This document shows, one piece after another, positions 34,449 to 43,471 of a DNA stretch of 64,000 nt. The notes under the pieces are model-generated. The model searched no databases and was not told where the DNA came from. It saw only the letters and a list, made by a program, of their open reading frames with translations. The stretch's first letter is position 1. Each line of letters begins with the position of its first letter. Made by a program: the position numbers and the translations under genes. The DNA lies in NCBI GenBank assembly GCA_913778905.1, contig CAJYYA010000001.1:62001-126000 (forward strand). Direction: 5' to 3'. The stretch comes from an uncultured Naasia sp. Its GTDB lineage: Bacteria; Actinomycetota; Actinomycetes; Actinomycetales; Microbacteriaceae.

Positions 34449-37358
34449 TCACCGGGGGTCGGCGCGGTGAGCCTCGTCCGGGTGGCCGCCGGTGAGTCCG
34501 CGGAGCGCGGCGTCGATCGTGTCGACGAGCGTCGGAGGAGGCGATACGGCGGCGAGTTCGGCTCGGAGGGTGCGTCCGGGCACCCAGCGGACGAAAGCGT
34601 CGAACTCTCGTCCCAGGGCGACATCGTGACGCGCGAGCAGCCGTGACACGAGCGCGCAGGCGTCCGGTACGTCGGCCAGAGCCGCCAGGTCGGCGTCCAC
34701 GCCCATCTCCGGTCCCGGCTTCCTCCCGACGGCGGTCGCGGCCACCGTCCAGGCGTGGCACCCCGCGCCCACCTCGAACACCTCATGCCCGGGCAGTACG
34801 ACCGTCGCGGTGGTCCCGACCGGCACTCGGGCCTCGACGGAGACCATCCCGGCGGCGCCCCGTCGCCACGAGACGCTCACCGGACCGTGCGGAGTCGTCT
34901 GCTCGAGGTGCGCGTGCTCGAGCCGCGAGACGAACCACGGCTCGATCCTCAGGCGGGCGTACCCCGGTGCCGCCGGCGCCACTCCCCCGACGCGGCGGTG
35001 CAGCACGTCGAGGACGGAGCCGAGGGCGACGTGGTTGAACGAGGTCATCCCCGAGGGGTTGATGGAACCGTCGGGAAGCATCGAATCCCATCTCTCCCAC
35101 ACGGTCGTGGCCCCCTGCGAGATCGGATAGAGCCAGGACGGGCATTCCGTCTGCAGGAGGAGCATCTCCGCCTCGTGCGTGAGACCGGCGTCCAGCAGCG
35201 CGTCGAGCACCACCGGTGTGCCGAGGAAACCGGTCGCGATGCGGTAGCCGCCGGCTCGGAGCAGGAAGGCGAGGCGTTCGGCGAGACGACGTCGGAGGGC
35301 GGCGTCGTCGACCAGGCCGAACACGAGTGTCAGGGCGTAGGCCGCCGGGGCGTCGGACATCAGTCGACCCGCCGAGGTGAGGTAGGTGGCACGGAACGCG
35401 TGCGCGACCTCCGCCGCCAGGGATTCGAATCGCTCGGCCTGCACGGTGAGCTCGTCTCCTTCGTCGGTCGTCCCGTCGTCGGCGGCCACCGCGCGGAAGG
35501 CGAGCGCCAGAGCGCGGGTCGACCGGTGGAGATAGGCCGACGCGACGAGCCCGGGATCCGCCTTCGCCTTGTCGGGCCGCGACGCGGTGGGGTCGAGCCA
35601 GTCTCCGTACTGGAAACCCCGCTCCCACAGGCGCCCCTTACCGGCTTCGCGGTGGATGCGCTCGACCCACGCGCGCATGCTCGGAAGGCTCCGGCGGAGG
35701 ACATCGACGTCGCCGTATCGCTCGTGCAGGGTCATCGGCACGAGCACGGCCGCGTCCCCCCACCCTGCGGCCGCGACATCGCTGAGTTCCCCGAGGACGT
35801 CGGGCACGACGGTCGGTACGAGTCCATCGCGGCCGGTCTGCTCGAGGGCCAGGTCCTCGAGCCAGCTCGCGAGGAGCGCATGTATCCCGAACACAGATGA
35901 GGCGGCGGGGGCGACGACCTGCGCGTCGCCCGTCCACCCCATCCGTTCGTCGCGTTGCGGACAGTCCGTGAGGAGGCCCACCGAGTTGCCGGCCACGCTG
36001 CGGACGACGTTCTCATGCAGCTGTTCGAGTCGCGGATCCGAGCAGGAGAAGCGACCGGTGCGGGGCATGTCGGTCCGGATGACCACCGCGCGGAACGCGT
36101 CCGGATCGACGACGGACAGCCCGCCGACCTCGACGTAGCGGAAGCCGTGGAAGGTGAACTCCGGCTCGACGGTCTCCGGTCCGTCGCCGGCGAGCGTGAA
36201 ACGGTCGACGGATTCGGCGGCGCGGAGCGCACGGACGCACAGTTCGCCGTCCTCGAGGACCTCGGCGTGACGCAGGGTCACCGTGTCCCCGCCCGGACCG
36301 GCGACCGTGCATCGGACGCGTCCGACCAGGATCCGACCGAAATCGAGGATCGTGCCACCGCTCGGCGTGGTGAGCACGTCGACGGGAGCCACCTCCTCGA
36401 TCCGCCGGATGGGCTCCACGTCGATGACGACCGGCTCGGTTCGAAGCTGCGAGAGCGCGGCGGGCTGCCAGGCCGAGTCGTCGAACCCCGCCTCGTGCCA
36501 CCCCGTCTGCCGTCGTCGTGCATCGCGGAACTCTCCGGCGTAGATCCCGCTGGTCACGAGCTCATCGCTCTCGGAGACCCGCCACGCCCCGTCCGCCACC
36601 ACCTCGACGGACCCGTCGTCGTGCACGAGTCGCAGCTCGACCGCGACCGAGGGCTGCTCACCGTAGATCCGGCGAGCCGTCTCCCCGAAGCCGTAGGCCT
36701 CGGTCCACCACCCGCCGGCGAGTCGGACGCCGAGGACGGAGGGCTCGCCGGGTCGGATGAGGTGGGTCACGTCGGTGACCTGAGCGGCGAGACGGGACCG
36801 ATACGCCGTCCAGCCGGGCTTGAGGAGATGGTCGTCGATGTCCACGCCGTCGATCGCGACCTGGTAGACCCCGTGCGCGGTCGATCGGAGTACGGCACCG
36901 ACCACCGTCGAGGCGATGTCCACCACCCGCCGGAGGATCACGGGCGTCGCCGGACGCGTCGGCTCCGGCAGCCCCATCATCGGGGCCGTCCAGCGGTCGC
37001 CCACGACGGAGGTCTCGAACTCGAGGGGATCGCTCCACGGCGACGGCCGACCGTCGATGCCGATCACCTGCACTTCGATCCGGTGCTGCCCCACCCCGGT
37101 GAGGTCGCCCAGCGGCCAGGGCCGCAGGATGCCGTCCGGCCCGTCGGCCTCGGCGACCTCGCGTCCGTCGAGCCGGAACCGGGCCGTCCGCTGAACCCAG
37201 TCGCGGGGTGCGTCCACGGTCCAGCTGAGAAGAGGCCGCGGGCCGGTCGCCAGGTCGCGGTCCCGTCGGCGACCGATCCGCACCGAGGTGACCCGGGGGG
37301 CCGCCGACACGACGGCGGGGACCGTCGCGTCGGCAGCAGCAGCGTCGAACGGGGTCAC
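34449..37358 (-). CDS. Alpha-L-rhamnosidase, GH78
   Basis: A 969-residue multidomain GH78 enzyme that removes terminal alpha-L-rhamnose from plant glycosides or pectin side chains. An N-terminal fibronectin-like region begins VTSVRIGRRRDRDLATGPRPLLSW. The beta-sandwich part holds LGVRLAGGWWTEAYGF. The catalytic (alpha/alpha)6 barrel begins near residue 460 with TDCPQRDERMGWTGDAQ, the acidic motif of the family. GDWLDPT and TSFNHVALGSV complete it. There is no signal peptide, so it is probably cytoplasmic and acts on imported rhamnosides. GTG 37358 overlaps the stop of the secreted glycosidase (GTGA). An extra segment of about 80 residues follows the usual end. Confidence 0.93.
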   Translation of the reverse strand: MTPFDAAAADATVPAVVSAAPRVTSVRIGRRRDRDLATGPRPLLSWTVDAPRDWVQRTARFRLDGREVAEADGPDGILRPWPLGDLTGVGQHRIEVQVIGIDGRPSPWSDPLEFETSVVGDRWTAPMMGLPEPTRPATPVILRRVVDIASTVVGAVLRSTAHGVYQVAIDGVDIDDHLLKPGWTAYRSRLAAQVTDVTHLIRPGEPSVLGVRLAGGWWTEAYGFGETARRIYGEQPSVAVELRLVHDDGSVEVVADGAWRVSESDELVTSGIYAGEFRDARRRQTGWHEAGFDDSAWQPAALSQLRTEPVVIDVEPIRRIEEVAPVDVLTTPSGGTILDFGRILVGRVRCTVAGPGGDTVTLRHAEVLEDGELCVRALRAAESVDRFTLAGDGPETVEPEFTFHGFRYVEVGGLSVVDPDAFRAVVIRTDMPRTGRFSCSDPRLEQLHENVVRSVAGNSVGLLTDCPQRDERMGWTGDAQVVAPAASSVFGIHALLASWLEDLALEQTGRDGLVPTVVPDVLGELSDVAAAGWGDAAVLVPMTLHERYGDVDVLRRSLPSMRAWVERIHREAGKGRLWERGFQYGDWLDPTASRPDKAKADPGLVASAYLHRSTRALALAFRAVAADDGTTDEGDELTVQAERFESLAAEVAHAFRATYLTSAGRLMSDAPAAYALTLVFGLVDDAALRRRLAERLAFLLRAGGYRIATGFLGTPVVLDALLDAGLTHEAEMLLLQTECPSWLYPISQGATTVWERWDSMLPDGSINPSGMTSFNHVALGSVLDVLHRRVGGVAPAAPGYARLRIEPWFVSRLEHAHLEQTTPHGPVSVSWRRGAAGMVSVEARVPVGTTATVVLPGHEVFEVGAGCHAWTVAATAVGRKPGPEMGVDADLAALADVPDACALVSRLLARHDVALGREFDAFVRWVPGRTLRAELAAVSPPPTLVDTIDAALRGLTGGHPDEAHRADPR

Positions 37359-40300
37359 CCGACCGCCCGCCGCCGGGCGACCAGGAGACCGCCGAGCACC
37401 AGCACGAGCAGAGCAGCGCCGGCGAGCGCTCCCACCTGGGACGGCCCGGTCATCGCCAGGAGGCCCTCGCCCGCAGGAGCGGTCCCCGTTCCACCGGAGC
37501 CGCCCGCTCCCCCGCCAGTCCCCTGGCCTCCACCCGGCTCGGACCCACCGGCGCCCGGCTGCCCACCTGCGCCGTCGTCTTCTGCGGGGAGGAGCCGCAG
37601 CGCGATGAACAGGGCCGAGTCCTTCTCGGTCGCGATGCCGCTGCCCCAGCCGAGGTAGCCCGCTCGTCCCGCGCCGTCGGCTTCGTTGACGAGCAGGGAG
37701 CTGCTGACCAGACCCGACCCCGGAGTGACGCCGCCGAGCCGACTCCAGGGCACGGCGACCTCGTAGACGGTCCGCCCGGCGTCATCGTCGCGGGTGATGG
37801 CGACGCGCGCGCCGGGAACGATGCCCGCTCCGTCGGACACGGACAGCCAGCGGTAGAGCTGCGGGCCGGAGGCGGTCAATGCGACCCCGATCTCGTTCCA
37901 GGCCGTCGCCTCGCCGGGCGCTCCCGCGGCGACCGTGAACTGGATCGAGTCCCCCTGCCAGATGGTGCTCCCCTGGGAGGGCTGGTCGTGGAGGTCGTCG
38001 GCGATGTCGGCGCTCAGATAGAGGTTGTCGTCGTCCCAGGTGTACCAGACGGTTCCGGAGAGGTCCGCGGGCCCCGTCGAGCCGACGGTCTCATCGTCGC
38101 CCTGTCGTGCGAGGTCGATGGACGGGAGCCCGTCGAGGTCGTCGAGGGCGCCGTCGATCTCGATGGTCCGGTGCGCGACCGGAGTGGAGGCCGCGACGTC
38201 GAGAGGTGTCACCGTTCCGGACGCGTTCAGCTGACGACCGTCGACCGTGACCATAGCCGTCCACTCGGTCGGACCGGTCAAAGCGGTCAGCGGGACATCG
38301 GCCTCGACGGTGGACGCAGCGGCGAGCGGCGCCTCATCGATGGCGCTTCCGCTCTGCGAGCCGAGCGAGTAGGTGAGTCCCTGGACCGTCACAGCGTCGT
38401 TTCCGGCGTTGCCGACCCGGAGGCGGAGAACCGACACTCCTCGGTCGTCGATCGCGTGCCCACCCGTGAGGGTCAGCGGCTCGGACACGGTCGTCGATGC
38501 GGTCAGTCGTCCGATGCGGCCCGCATCGCTCTCGACATCGGCCGTGACCCGCAACGTCCCGGCCTCGGTGGCGGCCGGGAGCTCGAAGTCGAGCGTGGCG
38601 GACGCGCCCGAAGCGACGGCCTGGGTGACCTCGGTCCCGTCGGTGAAGCGCAGGGAGAACGTCCGATCGGCGGCGCCCGCGGTGTTGTCCATGGTCCAGT
38701 GGGCCGAGACGGGCTGCCCGACGAAGGCGGGATCGAGGGTCAGCGACGTCGCGGACACGACCGGCGCGTCGACGTCGCCCCGCAGGTAGACGGGTTCGTC
38801 TCCGAGGGAGAGGGTCAGCCGCGAGCCGCTTCCAGCCTCCACGGTGTGGGACGCTCCATAGGCGCCGACGACCTCCACGGGACCCGCGACCGGGACGTCG
38901 ACGACCTGCGGGCTCGTCGACCACAGCACGCGCAGAGGCCCCTGCGGCGTGGAGAAGGCCACGTCCCACACATCGGCGAGACCCGTGTCCCGGCCGGCGA
39001 AAGAGGCCCCCGACAGCTGGTGCGCAGCGGTCGAGTACGCGGCGTAGGACGGCTTCGGGGTGAAGGCCCCGAGGGTGCTGCCGGGATGGTGCAGGAGTCC
39101 GAAGTTCTCCTCCGTCTCGCTCGCATCGACGCCGTCGTCCACGAAGTCGTAGACGTAGTAGCGCTCGACGTCGTTCATGGCGACGATGACGGCCGACTTC
39201 GCGATGTTCGCCGCCTGCGAGGACTCGCTGATCGCGCGGGCATCCGTTCCGGTGGGCCACCCGTGCTCCGTGATCCAGAGCGGCTTCGAGACGCCGCCGT
39301 TGTACTTCTTGACCAGGGCGTCGATCTGCTCGATGCGGGTGTCGAGGGCCTCGGCTCCCGCCGGATAGCTGTACGGGTGGAGCACGATCCCGTCGACGTA
39401 GTCCAGAGCGCCGAGCTTGAAAGCGTCCTCCAGCCACGACGTGTTCAGATCGGCGACGGCCGGACCGATGACCGGGAGACCCGGTGCCGCCGCTTTGATG
39501 GCCGGCGATGCCGAGCGGAGGAGGTTGACGTAGTCGGCGGCGGAGGTGTTCGTGTTGCCCCCGAGGCCGAGGTCCCACTCGTTCCAGACCTCGATGGCCG
39601 ATGCACGGTCCCCGAACTCCGAGGCCATCGCTGCTGCGTACGCGGAGTAGGCGGCGACCGCCTCGGGGCTCTTCGGGCCGTTCCCGTCGTCGTAGAGGGA
39701 GTTGCCGTAGCCGGCGAGAAGCAGCGGTCGCACACCCCGGCTCGCTGCGGGATCGAGGAACTCCGCGCGGGCGCGCGACCAGTCGTACACGCCCGGGCTG
39801 GTCTCGACCTGGTTCCAGTAGACCTCGTCCCGCAGCTGCGGGAACCCGCCCGTGGCCAGGAGGGGGAGGCTGGCGGGGTCCCAGTCCTGCCCGTAGTGCG
39901 TGGCCGCGGCGAATCGCCCGTTCTCGTCGACGGCTTCCGGATCGGCTACGCGGGCGAACGTCGTATCCGCGTGGGCGAAGACGGAACCGCCGCGGACGGC
40001 GTCGACGCTGAGCCGGTACCAGCCGAGGTCCGGATCGGGGATGCCGAGTTCGCCGGAGCGCGAAGTGACGGCCTGTGTCCCGGACGACACGGTCTGGCCG
40101 TCGACGTCGGTGACCGCCCAGCGCAGCTCGTCGCCGTCGGTGGTGTACCCGAACGTCGTCGACCGGCCCGGAACGAACACGTTGCCCACCGTCGTCGAGG
40201 TCAGGGTGAGCGACGTGTCGTCCGCGGTGATCGCTGCGATGTCGTCGATGAGGAGCGACGCGGTCGTGGCCGTCGTGTCGGCTCGCTGGAAGGCGTTGAG

Positions 40301-40837
40301 CACGAAGCTCAGCTGCACGGCGGGATCGTGCCACACCCCGTCGCCGGCGCCGCCCCACGCTCCGTCCTGGTGGGCGTCCGGCGACTCGAGCACGACCCGC
40401 TGCCAATCCGCGGTCGCGGCCAGGGGCAGGAAGGTCTGATGGGTCTGACCCGTCAAATCGACGAGTTGCACGCCGACCCCCGAGGCGTTCTGCGCCTTGA
40501 CCCAGAACGCCATGGAGTCGATCGTCACGTCCCCGAGACCTCGCGACGCCGAGACCCATCCCGCGTCGGTGGTGGTGGCGGTGTCCAAGTCCAGACGCAG
40601 CGCCGCAGCGCCCGAGTGCGCGTCCGCCGACGTGGCGACGGATGCGGGCGACGCGTTCCGACCATCGAACGTCGTCGCCGACCAGCTGTTCGCCGACTCG
40701 AAGCCCAGGTCCGTCTCCGCGGCATTCGCGGCGGCCGCCGGGATGAGGGCCGCCGTGACGACGAGAGCGAGACCGCTCAGTGCGGCCAGAGGTCTGAGAC
40801 GCCGTCTCCGGGACAGGGGAAGGGAAGGTTCGAACAC
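37355..40837 (-). CDS. Secreted, wall-anchored clan GH-A glycoside hydrolase with CBM9-like domain
   Basis: A 1160-residue exported protein. A signal peptide (RRRRLRPLAALSGLALVV then ANAA) spans about residues 1-40. Residues 42-205 form a jelly-roll carbohydrate-binding-type domain. The catalytic barrel runs from about 305 to 600 and resembles GH39 and related clan A families: acid/base Glu 420 in EVWNEWD, nucleophile Glu 524 in WITEHGW. Beta domains follow. Near residues 925-1100 a CBM9-like module is visible (EIDGALDDLDG, VWYTWDDDNLYLSADI, WQGDSIQFTV). A Gly/Ser linker leads to LAMTG at 1127-1131, a hydrophobic helix and RRR, a sorting signal. Target glycan unknown. GTG 40837 has GAGGAG upstream. 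Confidence 0.85.
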   Translation of the reverse strand: MFEPSLPLSRRRRLRPLAALSGLALVVTAALIPAAAANAAETDLGFESANSWSATTFDGRNASPASVATSADAHSGAAALRLDLDTATTTDAGWVSASRGLGDVTIDSMAFWVKAQNASGVGVQLVDLTGQTHQTFLPLAATADWQRVVLESPDAHQDGAWGGAGDGVWHDPAVQLSFVLNAFQRADTTATTASLLIDDIAAITADDTSLTLTSTTVGNVFVPGRSTTFGYTTDGDELRWAVTDVDGQTVSSGTQAVTSRSGELGIPDPDLGWYRLSVDAVRGGSVFAHADTTFARVADPEAVDENGRFAAATHYGQDWDPASLPLLATGGFPQLRDEVYWNQVETSPGVYDWSRARAEFLDPAASRGVRPLLLAGYGNSLYDDGNGPKSPEAVAAYSAYAAAMASEFGDRASAIEVWNEWDLGLGGNTNTSAADYVNLLRSASPAIKAAAPGLPVIGPAVADLNTSWLEDAFKLGALDYVDGIVLHPYSYPAGAEALDTRIEQIDALVKKYNGGVSKPLWITEHGWPTGTDARAISESSQAANIAKSAVIVAMNDVERYYVYDFVDDGVDASETEENFGLLHHPGSTLGAFTPKPSYAAYSTAAHQLSGASFAGRDTGLADVWDVAFSTPQGPLRVLWSTSPQVVDVPVAGPVEVVGAYGASHTVEAGSGSRLTLSLGDEPVYLRGDVDAPVVSATSLTLDPAFVGQPVSAHWTMDNTAGAADRTFSLRFTDGTEVTQAVASGASATLDFELPAATEAGTLRVTADVESDAGRIGRLTASTTVSEPLTLTGGHAIDDRGVSVLRLRVGNAGNDAVTVQGLTYSLGSQSGSAIDEAPLAAASTVEADVPLTALTGPTEWTAMVTVDGRQLNASGTVTPLDVAASTPVAHRTIEIDGALDDLDGLPSIDLARQGDDETVGSTGPADLSGTVWYTWDDDNLYLSADIADDLHDQPSQGSTIWQGDSIQFTVAAGAPGEATAWNEIGVALTASGPQLYRWLSVSDGAGIVPGARVAITRDDDAGRTVYEVAVPWSRLGGVTPGSGLVSSSLLVNEADGAGRAGYLGWGSGIATEKDSALFIALRLLPAEDDGAGGQPGAGGSEPGGGQGTGGGAGGSGGTGTAPAGEGLLAMTGPSQVGALAGAALLVLVLGGLLVARRRAVG

Positions 40838-40887
40838 CGCGTTACTCCTCGTCGAGTGGTGGACGGAGCGGTCTGACCCGCAAGATT

Positions 40888-40904
40888 AGGAAAACCGCTT
40901 TCCT
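40888..40904. promoter_or_regulatory. LacI-type operator candidate before the wall-anchored glycosidase
   Basis: AGGAAAACCGCTTTCCT, a near-perfect dyad with 6-bp arms, 51-67 bases upstream of the glycosidase start. It shares the core AAACCGCTTT with the site overlapping the lacI start at 47638-47656. A related partial dyad (GAAAACCGGTTGTC) lies at 40956-40969. Confidence 0.65.
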
Positions 40905-41009
40905 GGAACGCGGCCCATGTCATCACGTCTGCCCTGCGCTGTCAACGATGCATCGGAAAACCGGTTGTCACGGCCCGGATTCCTGGTCATGCGACACACC
41001 GACCCTGCT

Positions 41010-41038
41010 TTGACGGCGGGTCGAAACGGTGGTAGACA
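41010..41038 (+). promoter_or_regulatory. Sigma-70-type promoter for the sugar importer operon
   Basis: TTGACG at 41010-41015, a 17-base spacer, and TAGACA at 41033-41038, about 64 bases before the binding-protein start. The best promoter match in the divergent region. The dyad at 41041-41068 begins right where transcription should start. Confidence 0.65.
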
Positions 41039-41040
41039 TC

Positions 41041-41068
41041 GAGAAGGGAAAGCGATTGCTCTCTTCTC
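41041..41068. promoter_or_regulatory. Operator candidate at the importer transcription start
   Basis: An imperfect dyad with arms GAGAAGGGAAAGC and GCTCTCTTCTC around GATT, immediately downstream of the -10 box. A repressor bound here would block initiation. The LacI regulator at 46.6-47.7 kb is the likely protein, though the core differs somewhat from the other two sites. Confidence 0.5.
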
Positions 41069-41101
41069 ACCCTTCACCGGACCACTCCCCTAGGAGTTTC
41101 A

Positions 41102-42463
41102 ATGACGAAACGTTTCCGCACAGCCGCGGCCCTGCTGACGATCGGCGGCCTCGCCGTCGTGACCCTCGCGGGCTGCTCGGCGAACGCACCGGCCGCCTCG
41201 GACGGCAAGGTCACCATCCAGATCGGAGACCGCCCCAGCGCCGACCGCCCCGAGGACCGCACCTACTTCGACGAGCGGGTAACCGCCTTCGAGGAGGCGA
41301 ACCCCACGATCGATCTGGAGCCGGTCGAGGTCGGCTACGACGCCTCGACCTTCCAGGCCCTCTCCGCCGGCGGCAGCCTGCCGGATGTCATGAGCGTCCC
41401 GCTCACCGAGCCGCAGGGACTCATCAAGCGCGGACAGGCGGCCGATCTGACCGACGCCCTCACCAAGGAGGGTCTCCTCGACACCCTCAATCCCACGATC
41501 CGCGCCCTCACCGAGGACTCCTCGGGCAAGGTCTACGCCATCCCCACCAACGCCTATTCGTTCGGCCTCGTCTACAACAGGGAGCTCTTCACCCAGGCGG
41601 GTCTCGATCCTGACAAGCCGCCGACCACCTGGGAAGAGGTACGCACGGCCGCGAAGAAGATCGCGGACGCCACCGACGCCGCGGGCTTCTCGGTCCTCAG
41701 CACGAACAACACCGGAGGGTGGCAGTTCAGCGGCATCACCTACTCCTACGGCGGCAGCATCGAGAACGAGGACGGATCGAAGGCGACCTTCGACGCCGCA
41801 CCGTCGAAGAAGGCGCTGTCCACCATCCAAGCCATGCGCTGGCAGGACGGCACCCTGCCCGAGAACACCCTCTACGACGTTCAATCGCAGGCCCAGGACT
41901 TCGCCGCCGGAAAGATCGGCATGGTCATCGGCGCGTCCGACTACTACTACACCGCCGTGCAGAACCTGAAGCTCCCAGCGGAGTCGTTCGGCATCGGCGG
42001 TATGCCGCAGGACGGCGGCACGAACGGCACCCTGAGCGGGGGGACGGTCCAGATCGTGAACCCCAGCGCCAGCGACGCCGAGAAGGATGCGGCCGTCAAG
42101 TGGGTCAGCTTCTTCTACCTGCAGCGCTACCTCGACGAGGCGACTGCGGTCTCCGACGCCAAGGCGTCGAACGAGGCCGGTTCGGTCACCGGCCTCCCCG
42201 GCCTGCCCGTGGTCGCGTCCGACCAGTACGACACCTACTTCGACTGGATCAAGGATTACGTCAACGTGCCGACCTCGAACTTCACGCCCTATCGCGAGGC
42301 CTCGAACAAGATCCCGATCGTGCCCGAGCCGGTCAACAACGCCCAGGAGGTCTACGGCGCGCTCGACACCGTGGTGCAGACGGTCCTCACGGACCAGAAC
42401 GCGGACGTCTCCGCGCTGCTCTCCACCGCTCAGACGGACGTACAGTCCCGTCTCGGACGCTGA
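41102..42463 (+). CDS. Sugar ABC transporter substrate-binding lipoprotein (CUT1 type)
   Basis: A 453-residue extracellular solute-binding protein of the maltose/oligosaccharide class. The signal peptide ends in the lipobox LAGC, with Cys 25. The N-terminal lobe has FDERVTAFEEANPTIDLEPVEVGYDASTFQALSAGGSLPDVMSVP. The hinge and ligand region shows YAIPTNAYSFGLVYNRELFTQAGLDPDKPPTTWEEV. A C-terminal GTVQIVNPSASDAEKDAAVKWVSFF segment is typical. It is first in an operon with two permeases, an SDR and a dehydratase. A perfect hairpin after its stop should favour its expression over the permeases. The ligand is probably an oligosaccharide or uronide released by the nearby glycosidases. Confidence 0.93.
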   Translation: MTKRFRTAAALLTIGGLAVVTLAGCSANAPAASDGKVTIQIGDRPSADRPEDRTYFDERVTAFEEANPTIDLEPVEVGYDASTFQALSAGGSLPDVMSVPLTEPQGLIKRGQAADLTDALTKEGLLDTLNPTIRALTEDSSGKVYAIPTNAYSFGLVYNRELFTQAGLDPDKPPTTWEEVRTAAKKIADATDAAGFSVLSTNNTGGWQFSGITYSYGGSIENEDGSKATFDAAPSKKALSTIQAMRWQDGTLPENTLYDVQSQAQDFAAGKIGMVIGASDYYYTAVQNLKLPAESFGIGGMPQDGGTNGTLSGGTVQIVNPSASDAEKDAAVKWVSFFYLQRYLDEATAVSDAKASNEAGSVTGLPGLPVVASDQYDTYFDWIKDYVNVPTSNFTPYREASNKIPIVPEPVNNAQEVYGALDTVVQTVLTDQNADVSALLSTAQTDVQSRLGR

Positions 42464-42470
42464 TTCCGAA

Positions 42471-42500
42471 GGGAGGCGGACCCGATCGGGTCCGCCTCCC
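42471..42500 (+). terminator. Perfect 30-bp palindrome between binding-protein and permease genes
   Basis: GGGAGGCGGACCCGA followed directly by its exact reverse complement, seven bases after the binding-protein stop and 27 before the permease start. It sits inside an operon, so it probably attenuates read-through or protects the upstream message, giving excess binding protein. Confidence 0.8.
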
Positions 42501-42526
42501 TCTCAGTCCCAGGAAGGACACTCCAG

Positions 42527-43471
42527 ATGAGCGACGAAGCGCGTCTGACCCGCACCGCGGTGCGAACCGGCGGCGGCGCCGCCTGGTTGGCCCGCCGGTG
42601 GCGGCGGTCCCAACCCGGTTGGCAGGCCCTGGGGATCGCCCTCCCGGCGATCATCGTCTACCTGTACTTCTCATGGGGCCCCATCCTCAGTTCGCTGGTG
42701 ATGAGTCTGCAGAACCCGGTCCCCGGCGGCACCGCCGAGTGGGTCGGGCTCGACAACTTCGCCTACGTCCTCAGCGACCCGGGGCTGCCGCAGGCCACAC
42801 TGAACACCGTCTACTACACGCTGCTCGCCGTGCTGTTCGGGTTCCCCGTGCCGCTCGCGCTCGCCGTGTTCATCTCGGAGCTGAAGAAGCAGTCCTGGTA
42901 CTTCTCGGGCCTCGCCTACCTGCCGGTGGTCGTCCCGCCCGTCGTGGCGATCCTGCTCTGGAAGTTCTTCTACGAGCCGAGCTCCGACGGCGTCTTCAAC
43001 ACGCTGCTCGGGGCGGTCGGCATCGCGCCTCTCCCCTGGCTCAACTCGACCGCCATGGCGATGCCGTCGATCGTCCTCGAGACCACCTGGGCCGGCGCGG
43101 GATCCGCCGTCATCATCTACATCGCCGCGCTGACGAGCGTGCCGGGCGAGCTCTACGAGGCCGCCGAGCTCGACGGCGCGGGCATCTGGCGCCGCGTCTG
43201 GCACGTCACCCTCCCCCAGATGCGCGGCATCATCGGCACGATGCTGCTCCTGCAGGTCATCGGCACCATGCAGATCTTCACCGAGCCCTACCTCTTCACC
43301 GGCGGCGGGCCGCAGAACGCCACCAAGACCCTCCTGATGACGGTGTTCGACTACGCCTTCACCCGTGTCGACTACGGCGCCGCGACGGCGCTGAGCGTTC
43401 TCCTCGCCGCCGTCCTTGCTCTCTTCTCCGTCGCCTACCTCCTCCTCACGCGCCGTTGGAGTCGCTCATGA
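42527..43471 (+). CDS. Sugar ABC transporter permease (MalF type)
   Basis: A 314-residue permease with about six helices. The first (ALGIALPAIIVYLYFSWGPILSSLVMSL) is followed by LDNFAYVLSDPGLPQATLNTVYYTLLAVLFGFPVPLALAVFISEL. The EAA loop contacting the ATPase is ELYEAAELDGAGIWRRVWHVTLPQMRG. It is one half of a heterodimeric channel with the next gene. The ATG overlap (TC-ATGA at 43468) couples them. No ATPase gene accompanies the pair; such CUT1 systems usually borrow a shared MsmK/MsiK-type ATPase. Confidence 0.93.
   Translation: MSDEARLTRTAVRTGGGAAWLARRWRRSQPGWQALGIALPAIIVYLYFSWGPILSSLVMSLQNPVPGGTAEWVGLDNFAYVLSDPGLPQATLNTVYYTLLAVLFGFPVPLALAVFISELKKQSWYFSGLAYLPVVVPPVVAILLWKFFYEPSSDGVFNTLLGAVGIAPLPWLNSTAMAMPSIVLETTWAGAGSAVIIYIAALTSVPGELYEAAELDGAGIWRRVWHVTLPQMRGIIGTMLLLQVIGTMQIFTEPYLFTGGGPQNATKTLLMTVFDYAFTRVDYGAATALSVLLAAVLALFSVAYLLLTRRWSRS

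Noticed and set aside
37988-40876. A 962-codon open frame opposite the wall-anchored glycosidase
   Set aside because: Antisense shadow. The minus-strand frame has a signal peptide, catalytic motifs and an anchor, and the plus-strand one has nothing recognisable.
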